Assembly: GCA_938084135.1 (NCBI GenBank)
Contig: CALKDS010000035.1
Location: forward strand, 1 to 64,000
Direction of reading: 5' to 3'
DNA length: 64,000 nt
Origin: an uncultured Flavobacteriales bacterium
GTDB taxonomy: Bacteria; Bacteroidota; Bacteroidia; Flavobacteriales; Schleiferiaceae
The notes under the pieces are model-generated. The model ran no database searches and was not told where the DNA came from. It was given only the letters and a program-made list of their open reading frames with translations. The translations under genes and the position numbers were made by a program. How positions within the stretch are numbered: the first letter of the stretch is position 1; the number at the start of each line of letters is the position of its first letter. This document shows, piece after piece, positions 41,516 to 51,489 of the stretch.

Positions 41516-42033
41516 ATAAAAAGCCAGCATCAGTATCGCTTTCTGTAATGACAGAAATTGTTTTACCTAATGATACAAATAATCTTAACAACCTTTTCGG
41601 TGGTCAATTGCTTAGTTGGATGGATCGTTGCGCAGCGATATCAGCTCATCGACACTGCAGACAAACTGTCGTAACTGCCACAGTCAACCATGTCTCATTT
41701 AAAGAAGCAATCCCTCAAGGCTCAATAGTAACTCTTGAGGCTAAAGTTTCAAGAGCATTTAAAACCTCAATGGAGATTTTTATTGATGTATTCACAGAAG
41801 ATCAAAGGGGGAATGGAGAAAAAACAAAATGTAATGAAGCCATCTACACATTTGTAGCAGTAGATAATAATGGCAATCCAATTGAGGTTCCAGGACTTAT
41901 CGCCGAAAATGAAATAGAAAAACAACGTTTTGATGGAGCTCTAAGACGCAGACAGCTTGCTTTAATTCTTTCAGGGAAAATGAAACCTGACAAAGCATCA
42001 GAGCTTAAAGCTCTATTCTTTGGCGCTAAATAA
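41512..42033 (+). CDS. Acyl-CoA thioesterase (hotdog fold)
   Basis: VLPNDTNNLNNLFGGQLLSWMDRCAAISAHRH; ATVNHVSFKEAIPQGSIV. Confidence 0.92.
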   Translation: MNKKPASVSLSVMTEIVLPNDTNNLNNLFGGQLLSWMDRCAAISAHRHCRQTVVTATVNHVSFKEAIPQGSIVTLEAKVSRAFKTSMEIFIDVFTEDQRGNGEKTKCNEAIYTFVAVDNNGNPIEVPGLIAENEIEKQRFDGALRRRQLALILSGKMKPDKASELKALFFGAK

Positions 42034-42041
42034 TATTTAGT

Positions 42042-42950
42042 CTAAACCATTATTTGAACGATTGCAGCAAATATTAGGCTTGGAGTAAGCCAATATCGGA
42101 GTTTTTTGGGATGAATATAATCTTTCAAATTGACAAGATGTGGGCCAAAAAATACAGCCAACAATGCCACATGTTCATCTCCTCCAGGTAATAAAAATGC
42201 TAATACAATTGCATATACTATTCCCAACCAACTCAGCAGCAATCCACGTCTTTTTGGCTTTTTTGCATTTACTAAAGCCTTTAATGTTTCCCCAATAGCA
42301 AAGACCCCCCAAATAAGAATAATATATTCACCAATCAAAGGCATTCTAAACGAAATATCGATATTAAAATTATTATTCAACATTGTTAGTTGCTCAGATG
42401 AGAATATTAGAAAAAACACATAAAGGACTATTGGCAAAAGCCAAGCGAGAGAAACTTGCAATACAGATTTGATTTCGGTTTTCAAACCTATTGAAAGAGA
42501 AAGAACTGACGGAGCCCAAAGTGAAAGCAATGATGGGTGAATAAGCCCCAGTAACGCTGCGACAAAACCTAAATTACTTCTTGTTCTCAGAGATGTTTTT
42601 CTTTCATCTCCAAGTTCATAGGTAATGGCTAACCAAATAGCTACTCCAATACTTAGAAGTGACTGTTTCCATGTTAAAGGTTCGTTTGTAAGAGCTATGA
42701 GTAAACACCACCAAGACCAGCCTAAAAGATAATTAGACAAGAGATATCTACTCCTATAGACTAAAATCACATTTATTAACCAAGACGCTAAACCTATGCA
42801 TATTGGTCCTAGCCAAAAATCAAAATTGAATTCAGGAATCATTGAACTTCTAAAAAAATTTAGAATCCCAGTCCCAATAAAAGTTATAAAAACTAATAAT
42901 ACGGCAATACCAGGATGGGGGTTTCTAAAAATATGAGACTTAGATAGCAC
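42042..42950 (-). CDS. DUF6427-like multi-TM membrane protein
   Basis: Multi-TM topology; divergent to a small DUF6341-like ORF near purD as in flavobacterial synteny. Confidence 0.6.
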   Translation of the reverse strand: MLSKSHIFRNPHPGIAVLLVFITFIGTGILNFFRSSMIPEFNFDFWLGPICIGLASWLINVILVYRSRYLLSNYLLGWSWWCLLIALTNEPLTWKQSLLSIGVAIWLAITYELGDERKTSLRTRSNLGFVAALLGLIHPSLLSLWAPSVLSLSIGLKTEIKSVLQVSLAWLLPIVLYVFFLIFSSEQLTMLNNNFNIDISFRMPLIGEYIILIWGVFAIGETLKALVNAKKPKRRGLLLSWLGIVYAIVLAFLLPGGDEHVALLAVFFGPHLVNLKDYIHPKKLRYWLTPSLIFAAIVQIMV

Positions 42951-42988
42951 GATTTTCAGTAAATTTGTTCAAAATTAATAGTACAATC

Positions 42989-43159
42989 ATGCCATTTCGT
43001 TTCTTTTTTGAAAGTTTAGGTAAAATTTTCGAATTTACTTTTCAAATTTTACCAATTTTAGGAAATAATTTAAATTATCTATTCATGGCGATAATAGCTG
43101 GACTGGGAATTTATTGGCTTCGCGAGATGCTTAAGCATCAAAAAGCTCGAGAAAAATAG
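42989..43159 (+). CDS. DUF6341-like small membrane protein
   Basis: MPFRFFFESLGKIFEFTFQILPILGNNLNYLFMAIIAGLGIYWLREM; single TM, syntenic position. Confidence 0.6.
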   Translation: MPFRFFFESLGKIFEFTFQILPILGNNLNYLFMAIIAGLGIYWLREMLKHQKAREK

Positions 43160-43255
43160 ATTACTTTTTTTCTTATTAAACCTCATAGCAATTTTCTGCA
43201 GGGATTTAAATATATTTATATTCATTCTAAATTATTAAAAACCTAAACTAAAGAA

Positions 43256-44404
43256 ATGAAGACGACACCCATAATTATACTAGCTATCTCTGTTTTTGCA
43301 TTTTCAGCATGTAACCAAACTGGCGGCGGCAAATTGTCTGAAGAAGATGTGCGAGATTTTGCAATTACACATATTGAAAGCCAAGTTGGTTACGAAGATG
43401 CAATTGATGGTTTTTTAAATGGACTTTCAGATGAACTAATAGCCTGGACAAATCCCGTTTGGAGAAGCACTCCGAATAAATATAACTCTGAGGGAACAGA
43501 TGGAAGTGCATTTTATGAGGACTCCATTAAAGTATCTGTGCATGATATATATATGATGGGAAGTCATGCTAATGTCTTTGGTACCGTTCGATTTTATATC
43601 GATGGTGTTACTACTACTTATCGAAATTTTTCAGGTATAATCGGGAAAGAAAATGGTAAATTAAAATGGCAACGATGGATGGGAGTTGATAACCAGAATT
43701 TAGCCCAAGGCTTTCTTTGGCCCTCCACTGAACTTGAAGGAGGCTTGTCTGCATATAATGATATGCGCAATGCGATGATGAATCTAGAATTTGAGTTGGC
43801 AAAAACAATTTCTGATACCCTAGTTGAAAAAGACCCGAATTGGGCAACTGCACATTTAGGCCAAATGCAATATTATTGGGCGAAAAAAGATGATTCAAAA
43901 CTTCAAGAGGTTATGGAATTAGCATTGTCAAAATGTGAAAATGCAAGCCGGGCGGAAAAACACTTCATTCAGTCCTACACTCAAGATAGAAAAACTGGTC
44001 AGAGAGAACTTGAGTTAGCAATGATGCATGCCCCTGATGACCCAATGATTAGAGTATGGTATGCTTGGAATTTAGAGGACAATAAACTCGCAATCGACAT
44101 ATTAAAACGTGCATGGTGGAGATTACCTGAGCACGGTGGAGTAAACAATATGCTTGGATATAAATACATGGCCGATGGGAATATGGAAAAAGCTAAAAAA
44201 CATTTTGAAATTTTTGCAAGAGCGAATGCAGAAGTTCCAAACGCATATGATTCCTATGGTGATTATTACATTCAATCAGGAGATTATGAAAAAGCAAAAG
44301 AAATGTTCCTTAAAGCTTATGATACAGACAACTCTTGGACTGCGTCAAAAGAAAAAGCAGAGAGAATAGAAGAAAGAATGACTAGAAAGAGCTCAGAAGA
44401 ATAA
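43256..44404 (+). CDS. TPR-containing lipoprotein with NTF2-like N-terminal region
   Basis: Lipobox FAFSACNQT; C-terminal TPR-like repeats (NAYDSYGDYYIQSGDYEKAKEMFLKAY). Confidence 0.55.
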   Translation: MKTTPIIILAISVFAFSACNQTGGGKLSEEDVRDFAITHIESQVGYEDAIDGFLNGLSDELIAWTNPVWRSTPNKYNSEGTDGSAFYEDSIKVSVHDIYMMGSHANVFGTVRFYIDGVTTTYRNFSGIIGKENGKLKWQRWMGVDNQNLAQGFLWPSTELEGGLSAYNDMRNAMMNLEFELAKTISDTLVEKDPNWATAHLGQMQYYWAKKDDSKLQEVMELALSKCENASRAEKHFIQSYTQDRKTGQRELELAMMHAPDDPMIRVWYAWNLEDNKLAIDILKRAWWRLPEHGGVNNMLGYKYMADGNMEKAKKHFEIFARANAEVPNAYDSYGDYYIQSGDYEKAKEMFLKAYDTDNSWTASKEKAERIEERMTRKSSEE

Positions 44405-44427
44405 GTTCTTCATTCTATGAATTAAAT

Positions 44428-44460
44428 AAAAGCCTTGTTCAATTTGAACAAGGCTTTTTT
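44428..44460. terminator. Bidirectional Rho-independent terminator
   Basis: AAAAGCCTTGTTCAA-T-TTGAACAAGGCTTTTTT, 12-bp perfect stem between convergent genes. Confidence 0.92.
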
Positions 44461-45745
44461 AATTAATCCCTAAATCATTACCAATATCGTGGCGATAATA
44501 TTCTCCCTCAAATTTTATTGTTCGTAGCAAATCATACGCCTTTTTGCGAGCGTTTGACGGATTTATATCAAGCCCCGTAACGCAAAGTACTCTTCCCCCA
44601 TTGGTGATTAATTTATTGCCTTCCATCTTTGTTCCGGCCTGGAACAAAATGCAGTCATTATTTTTATTTTCTTCAATACCATTAATAATTAATCCTTTTG
44701 GATATTTCTCCGGATAACCACCACTGACTTTCATTACCGTCAGAGCAGTTTGTTTTTTAACTTTTAAAGTCCTTGAGATTATTTTTTTTGTTGCCGATTC
44801 TTTCAGAACTAAAAGAATATCTTCCTCAATACGGGGGAATACTGCTTCCGTTTCAGGGTCCCCCATTCTACAATTGTATTCTATTACTTGAACGCCTTTT
44901 TTAGTTAAAATAAGTCCAAAGAAAATAAAGCCAACATACTCAATTTTATCTTCAGATAATCCTTTGATAGTCGACTCAATTATATTTTGTTTTACATCCT
45001 CAAAAATTGATTTTGTCATAAATGGAACGGGAGATACAGCACCCATACCTCCTGTATTGAGGCCTTTATCTCCCTCATTTATTCGCTTGTAATCTTTTGC
45101 CTCGGGAAGAAGCAGATAACCATTTCCATCGGTCAAAACGAATATGGAAAACTCTATTCCCTCTAGAAACTCTTCAATAACAACCTGAGAAGATGCCTCT
45201 CCAAACTTTTCATCACCAAGCATTTCTTTTATTTCAACAATTGCATCGTTCAGATCTTCATGAATTACAACACCTTTCCCTCCGGCTAAACCGTCAGCTT
45301 TTAAAACATACGGTGCATCAACTGTTTTTAAATAATCAACCGCCTCCTGCACTTGATCTTTTCGGAAAGTTTTATATGATGCCGTTGGAATTTTATGCCG
45401 AGACATAAATCTCTTAGAAAAATCTTTACTCCCCTCTAATTGAGCCCCAACTTTTTTAGGTCCAATAAAAAAAATATGAGAGAGAACCTGAGTATTTGAG
45501 AAATAATCTGCTAGACCAAGAACCAAAGGGTCTTCTGGACCAACAATTACCATATCAATATATTTATTTATGCAGAAATCTTTGACCTGACTAAAATTGT
45601 TCCACTTTAAATCAACAGATTTTCCATACTGCAATACTCCAGGGTTTCCCGGAGCTATATATAACTCATCTAGTAATTGACTCTGTGCGATTTTCCATGC
45701 AAATGCGGTTTCGCGCCCACCGGAACCAAATAATAGTACATTCAT
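44459..45745 (-). CDS. purD: Phosphoribosylamine--glycine ligase
   Basis: MNVLLFGSGGRETAFAWKI; VLKADGLAGGKGVVI; EYNCRMGDPETEAVFPR. Confidence 0.97.
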   Translation of the reverse strand: MNVLLFGSGGRETAFAWKIAQSQLLDELYIAPGNPGVLQYGKSVDLKWNNFSQVKDFCINKYIDMVIVGPEDPLVLGLADYFSNTQVLSHIFFIGPKKVGAQLEGSKDFSKRFMSRHKIPTASYKTFRKDQVQEAVDYLKTVDAPYVLKADGLAGGKGVVIHEDLNDAIVEIKEMLGDEKFGEASSQVVIEEFLEGIEFSIFVLTDGNGYLLLPEAKDYKRINEGDKGLNTGGMGAVSPVPFMTKSIFEDVKQNIIESTIKGLSEDKIEYVGFIFFGLILTKKGVQVIEYNCRMGDPETEAVFPRIEEDILLVLKESATKKIISRTLKVKKQTALTVMKVSGGYPEKYPKGLIINGIEENKNNDCILFQAGTKMEGNKLITNGGRVLCVTGLDINPSNARKKAYDLLRTIKFEGEYYRHDIGNDLGIN

Positions 45746-45867
45746 CTCTTCATAGAAATTTATTCAAAAATACAACGGCAAAACCCTTATTCCAGAATTT
45801 AACAAGAGTATCCATATAGTTTAAATCAGGTTAATCATAGAAGCTTTATGCTACGTATCTTCTAGCC

Positions 45868-47754
45868 GTGAATTCCATCCATTTAGAAAGTATAGATTTA
45901 ATAATAATTTCTGCAATATTAATTATAATTATTGGTGTTGGGATTTGGGTAGGTCAGTCCTCTAAACGCTCATTAGAGGGTTTTTTTTTAGGAGGCAGAA
46001 ATATCCCCTGGGCACTCGCTGGACTATCAATGGTAGCAACAACTTTTGCTGCTGATACTCCTCTTGCTGTTACAGAAATAATTGGAATGGATGGAGTTTC
46101 AGGAAACTGGATTTGGTGGAATTTACTAGCAGGAGGAATGTTGACCTCGATTGTTTTCGCTCCGCTATGGCGAAGAGCTCGTGTTGTTACTGAAGCTGAA
46201 TTAATAGAGCTCCGGTACCACGGAAAACCAGCATTTATACTGCGGGTGTTTAGAGCAATTTATCTAGGGTTTTTTATAAATCTCCTCATTCTAGGGTGGG
46301 TCCATGTTGCCATGATCTCTGTTCTAGAAGGGTTGTTTGGGATTCCTTATGATCACGCTTTTGGACTTACTGCTATAATAACTTTACTTGTCGCAGTTTA
46401 TGCAGCTCTCTCCGGTCTTCTTGGTGTTGTAGTAACGGATGCCATGCAATTTATAATAGCAATGACTGGAAGTATAGCTCTCGCTGTATTCGTTATTCAT
46501 TCAGAAGAAGTTGGAGGGCTTTCTGGACTCAAATCTTCACTCTCTTCCGAGCAGTTAAATTTCTTTCCGGATTTTTCAAAAGATAATACAGATGGCTTTG
46601 CTATTGGTATAGGTGCCTTTTTTGCTTACTTTGGAATGATGTGGTGGAGCACTTGGTATCCCGGAGCAGAGCCAGGAGGAGGAGGTTATATAGCCCAACG
46701 AATAATGAGCTCAAAAAATGAATCTCATGCCATCGGGGCTACCTTATTTTTCAATTTTGCACACTATGCGTTAAGGCCTTGGCCTTGGATATTGGTTGGT
46801 CTAGCATCTTTAACACTATTTAATGTTGAAAATCACACTCCAGATAACCTAAAAAAAGAATTAACCGAGGTTAAAGCGATGCAAGGTTATTCTCCTGATT
46901 GGCTTTCCGGGGAAAACAGCCCGAATAATGTTTCAGACGCAACCAAAGTTTTAATAGTTCGAGAGGGTCTTAGGCAAGCGGCTTACAAAAATCCAAAACT
47001 TGCCGAAGCAATAAATTATGAGATTCACCCAAGATTTGGATACATATATGCCATGAAACATTACTTGCCAAAAGGGTGGATGGGATTAATGCTGGTGGCA
47101 TTTCTTAGTGCATACATGAGTACAATCTCAACACAACTTAATTGGGGAGCATCATACTTGATTAATGATGTCTGGCTTAGAGTAAAAAGTGAATCTCCCC
47201 AAGATAAAATAGTTGTCCAAAATAGTAGGTGGCTTATTGGAATTTTAGCAAGTATAAGTCTTCTAGTTTCTACTCAAATTCATAGTATTTCAGGAGTTTG
47301 GAAATTCATAATGGAGTGTGGGGCCGGACTTGGGCTTGTACTAATCTTAAGATGGTTTTGGGGGAGAATAAATGCTTGGGTAGAAATAACTGCTACAATA
47401 ACCCCATTTATAGGATATTCCATTGCTCGCTACTTTTTCCATCTCAAATTTCCGAATTCTTTCTTTTTTACCGTTGGTTTAACTACGGCAGCATGGCTCA
47501 TAGTTTTATTTTATACCAAAGAATCCAAACAATGGATATATTTTAAATCTCGTGTCTTTGATAAAGGCATGACATCAATAGGTGTTCTTTTCTTAAGATG
47601 GATTCTTGCGGTTGTATCTGCTTACTCATTACTATTTGGAATTGGAGGATTATTATTACATAGTATCGAGGAAGGCCTAATTTACCTTTTCTCATTTGGA
47701 ATAAGTGGTATTTTATTAATTCTAAGCTATCGAAATCAACCTATCAAAAATTAA
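45868..47754 (+). CDS. Na+:solute symporter family protein
   Basis: GVGIWVGQSSKRSLEGFFLGGRNIPWALAGLSMVATTFAADTPL SSS-family signature; GTG start. Confidence 0.92.
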   Translation: MNSIHLESIDLIIISAILIIIIGVGIWVGQSSKRSLEGFFLGGRNIPWALAGLSMVATTFAADTPLAVTEIIGMDGVSGNWIWWNLLAGGMLTSIVFAPLWRRARVVTEAELIELRYHGKPAFILRVFRAIYLGFFINLLILGWVHVAMISVLEGLFGIPYDHAFGLTAIITLLVAVYAALSGLLGVVVTDAMQFIIAMTGSIALAVFVIHSEEVGGLSGLKSSLSSEQLNFFPDFSKDNTDGFAIGIGAFFAYFGMMWWSTWYPGAEPGGGGYIAQRIMSSKNESHAIGATLFFNFAHYALRPWPWILVGLASLTLFNVENHTPDNLKKELTEVKAMQGYSPDWLSGENSPNNVSDATKVLIVREGLRQAAYKNPKLAEAINYEIHPRFGYIYAMKHYLPKGWMGLMLVAFLSAYMSTISTQLNWGASYLINDVWLRVKSESPQDKIVVQNSRWLIGILASISLLVSTQIHSISGVWKFIMECGAGLGLVLILRWFWGRINAWVEITATITPFIGYSIARYFFHLKFPNSFFFTVGLTTAAWLIVLFYTKESKQWIYFKSRVFDKGMTSIGVLFLRWILAVVSAYSLLFGIGGLLLHSIEEGLIYLFSFGISGILLILSYRNQPIKN

Positions 47755-49236
47755 ATGAAACCCGCAAATATTATTTTCCCTCACCAGCTGTTTAAAGAAA
47801 GTCCATTATTAAGAGAAAAAGGTGACTTTTATTTAATTGAAGAGCCCCTTTATTTTAATTACTTCAAATTTCATGTTCAGAAGCTAGTACTTCATAGGTC
47901 ATCGATGAAATATTATTTTGACTTTCTTTTAAAAAAGAATAAAGTTGCTAAATATTTAAATTTCGGTGACAGCATTGCAGATGTTAGGGAATTGATCCCT
48001 CATTTAAAAAAGAATCAGTATTCACACATAAATTACATCGATACCAATGACAACTATATAGAAAGACGCCTTTTGAAGACAGCAAATATTTCGCAAATAA
48101 AGCTAAATAGAATAGAGAGTCCAATGTTTCTGAATTCATCTGATGACCTTGAGGGGTTTTTCGATTCTAAAAAGAAAAAATTTTTTCAAACATCATTTTA
48201 TATACAGCAAAGAAAAAAATTAGGGATTTTATTGGACTCTTCAGACGGACCAATCGGCGGGAAATGGAGCTTCGATACCGAGAATAGAAAAAAGTATCCA
48301 AAAGATAAAACCCCTCCAAAAGTTGGTAGTTTAATATTAGATAAATTTTTTCAAGAAGCGTCAAACTATGTCCAAGAACATTTTAAATCAAATCCAGGTG
48401 TTTTTACTGACCAACCCATTTACCCTCATAATCATAAATTAGCAGATGAATGGTTGGAGCTTTTTGTTTTGGATCGATTGAATGATTTTGGGAATTATGA
48501 AGACGCAATGGTGCAGAGTGAATCTTTTTTAAATCATAGTGTGCTATCTCCAATGCTAAATTGTGGATTAATTACACCTAAACAAGTCGTAAATAAAATT
48601 TTACTTTTTCAAGATAAATATTCTTTAAACTCGATAGAAGGATTCATAAGGCAAATTATTGGTTGGAGAGAGTTCATAAGAGGGATTTACATAGTTAAAG
48701 GGAGTGAGGAGAGAACCACTAATTTTTTCAAATTCAATAGAAAAATTCCACCATCTTTTTATGATGCAACCACTGGAATTTTACCCGTCGACATTACAAT
48801 AAAAAAACTTCAAAAAACAGCATATAATCATCATATTGAGAGGCTAATGGTATTAGGTAACTTTATGATGCTATGCGAATTTGACCCAGATGAAGTTTAT
48901 AAATGGTTCATGGAGCATTACATCGATGCATATGATTGGGTTATGGTTCCCAATATTTATGGGATGAGTCAATTCGCTGACGGAGGACTAATGTCTTCAA
49001 AGCCATATATATCAAGTAGTAACTATCTCAAAAAAATGAGTGATTTCCCTGATGGCGATTGGAGAAAAATTTGGGACGGATTATATTGGAGGTTTATAGA
49101 TCTAAATAGAGATCTATTTAATAAAAATGTCCGAATGAAATTTATGGTTAATATGTTGGATAAAATGAACCCTGAGAAAAAACAAAACCATTTTAATGCT
49201 GCCAATTTATATTTGGCAGCATTAGATAAGACTTAA
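47755..49236 (+). CDS. Cryptochrome/photolyase family protein (FeS-BCP/(6-4) photolyase-related, apparently lacking Fe-S ligands)
   Basis: PANIIFPHQLFKESPLL N-terminus; RQIIGWREFIRGIY; MSQFADGGLMSSKPYISSSNYLKKMSDF...LYWRFI. Confidence 0.9.
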   Translation: MKPANIIFPHQLFKESPLLREKGDFYLIEEPLYFNYFKFHVQKLVLHRSSMKYYFDFLLKKNKVAKYLNFGDSIADVRELIPHLKKNQYSHINYIDTNDNYIERRLLKTANISQIKLNRIESPMFLNSSDDLEGFFDSKKKKFFQTSFYIQQRKKLGILLDSSDGPIGGKWSFDTENRKKYPKDKTPPKVGSLILDKFFQEASNYVQEHFKSNPGVFTDQPIYPHNHKLADEWLELFVLDRLNDFGNYEDAMVQSESFLNHSVLSPMLNCGLITPKQVVNKILLFQDKYSLNSIEGFIRQIIGWREFIRGIYIVKGSEERTTNFFKFNRKIPPSFYDATTGILPVDITIKKLQKTAYNHHIERLMVLGNFMMLCEFDPDEVYKWFMEHYIDAYDWVMVPNIYGMSQFADGGLMSSKPYISSSNYLKKMSDFPDGDWRKIWDGLYWRFIDLNRDLFNKNVRMKFMVNMLDKMNPEKKQNHFNAANLYLAALDKT

Positions 49237-49300
49237 CTTAAGCTTAAAGTCAAGCATAAAGAGAACGGAAAAATCATTAATATGAACTATTCCGCTATTG

Positions 49301-49374
<74 letters not shown>

Positions 49375-49399
49375 AAATGCGGCAAATATAAGTGCAATT

Positions 49400-51460
49400 T
49401 TAATTTAGCTCGTAACTTATTTGAATCATAAAACTTCTGGACTTAGATAGAAGTGCTGGGCGAGGGCTAGATAATTGATTAAAAACATTTAAGACTCCCA
49501 CTTGAGCCTTCCAATTTTCATTAAAACGATACTGAGATCTTAAATCAACAAACATATCTCCATCAGTCATAGCCATATCACGTCGAGAATCTTGAACACC
49601 AGGAACGAAAATTGATATCAGTGGATCCGTGAATACTGCATCGATATTCTCCATAAAAGAATTGTATCGTATGCTGACACCAATTGATAACGTTTTCCAA
49701 ATTGCCTCGATATCTCCTTTTACTGTATTTCTATATCTGTATTTCAACATTCTGCCACTTGGGTCATCTGATGTTGAATTAAACGACATCGACTCCCCAT
49801 CAGAATCATATTCATAAACGTATTCTGGGTCTAGCGAGATCGGATTTGAATATGTATGACTCAACATACTTTGGATATTAATTCTCCCTATGTTAACCTC
49901 ACTAGCTAATATGGTTTCAATACCTGAAATTCTTGTGGGGCCAACATTCAATGATGTGAATCCAAAATTTGATAATGTTTCTCCAGGGACAGAATCCCAC
50001 TTACCAAAAGTGAATTCCATCATATTATTGAACCTAGTCTGAAAAATTGCTACATCAAAATATCCTCTAATTTTGGAATTGAAGTTAAATAATTGTTTAT
50101 AACCTATTTCGCTCGTCCAACCACTCTCTGGTCTTACGTTGTGATTTGGAAACACCTTCAATGCCCCTGCTGCTGAAGAAGAATACATCTCTGCAACTGT
50201 TGGGAATCGGTATCCTTGAGCAAAGGAACTTCTTAGATGAGCGCCCTCAGAAATTTTATAATGAGCCCCTAATCTTAAAACAGGTTTACTTGATTTTATA
50301 TCATCAATCCGGTACCTTTCCCATCTTGAACCTAATGTAAAATCTAACTTATCAAAGTGACCATTTATCTGGACAAATAATGCTTGATTATTAGATGAAT
50401 GATCGCCAGAAAACAAAGGGCTTTGCATTGAGCTTAATGATAACAAAGCTCCAGCCGTATAAGTCCAGTTCTCGTTTAAAAAAAATTGATTCAAATATTC
50501 TAAATGACCAGCATTTGAAGAATTATCATAATTATTAGTATCTAATCCAGAAATGTTTTGATACCCTAGCCATCGAGCCCTAACTGTCTGTAATAAGCGA
50601 CCATTCCTAATTTTTAAATAACCATTAATCGAACCTAAGTTGCTTTGGGTAATTGTTGCTGAAGAATCTAAGGGAATATAACCATCTCGATAATCCTCCC
50701 AAATCAATGATGAACTTCTATCCGAAGACCAGACATTAGCGTTTAGACCCACCTCTAAATTATTAGAAGGCTTGTATCTATATTTCCCATGGACTCTGAC
50801 GGACTTATCTCCAACTAGATATTGAAATCCTTGATCATTAAATGCTTGACCATGAAAGACCCATCCGTGTTCATTATTCTTCCCTTTACTATCTGAATAG
50901 GCAAATCGAATGGCACCTTGAGCTCTTCTTTGATCTGTCCAATTCAAACTTTTTATTTTTGCTCGGTCATATATTTCGGTCATCGTACTGATACGAAGTC
51001 TCATTTTTTCTGTTGGTTCCCATGTTCTCAGGTGAATAACTCCATTTAGAGCAGAGCTTCCATAGAGAGAAGACGCGGCTCCTTTGACAATTTCAATTTG
51101 ATCAATAGCCTCCATTGGCATAGCATTCCAAATAGCTCCTCCAGCATCAGGACTTAGCAAGGGTAAGTCATCTATTAGAACTAAAACTCTAGACCCAGCT
51201 CCCAAGCTCCATCCACTTCCCGATCGAATATTAGCTTGGCCATCTTGAATGGTCACTCCGGGTGACATTTGAATCACTTGCTCAATTTTAGAATTAGTTT
51301 TTGATGTCAGTAATCTTTGTGGCAATACATCAACTGATACCGTTGTATTTTCGATACGTTGTTCTGTCCTATTTGCCGAGACTACTAATGTCTCTAGATT
51401 AATTGTTGAGTCAGGTTGGCCTAAGATGGTGACTAATGAAAAAAGCATACTGGTTAGCAT
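49400..51460 (-). CDS. TonB-dependent receptor (BtuB/CirA-like)
   Basis: Plug domain VLIDDLPLLSPDAGGAIWNAMPMEAIDQIEIVKGAASSLYGSSALNGVIHLRT; terminal beta-signal SFMIQISYELN. Confidence 0.92.
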   Translation of the reverse strand: MLTSMLFSLVTILGQPDSTINLETLVVSANRTEQRIENTTVSVDVLPQRLLTSKTNSKIEQVIQMSPGVTIQDGQANIRSGSGWSLGAGSRVLVLIDDLPLLSPDAGGAIWNAMPMEAIDQIEIVKGAASSLYGSSALNGVIHLRTWEPTEKMRLRISTMTEIYDRAKIKSLNWTDQRRAQGAIRFAYSDSKGKNNEHGWVFHGQAFNDQGFQYLVGDKSVRVHGKYRYKPSNNLEVGLNANVWSSDRSSSLIWEDYRDGYIPLDSSATITQSNLGSINGYLKIRNGRLLQTVRARWLGYQNISGLDTNNYDNSSNAGHLEYLNQFFLNENWTYTAGALLSLSSMQSPLFSGDHSSNNQALFVQINGHFDKLDFTLGSRWERYRIDDIKSSKPVLRLGAHYKISEGAHLRSSFAQGYRFPTVAEMYSSSAAGALKVFPNHNVRPESGWTSEIGYKQLFNFNSKIRGYFDVAIFQTRFNNMMEFTFGKWDSVPGETLSNFGFTSLNVGPTRISGIETILASEVNIGRINIQSMLSHTYSNPISLDPEYVYEYDSDGESMSFNSTSDDPSGRMLKYRYRNTVKGDIEAIWKTLSIGVSIRYNSFMENIDAVFTDPLISIFVPGVQDSRRDMAMTDGDMFVDLRSQYRFNENWKAQVGVLNVFNQLSSPRPALLSKSRSFMIQISYELN

Positions 51461-51489
51461 AGCAACAGAAATTTAATTTATGGTAAATT

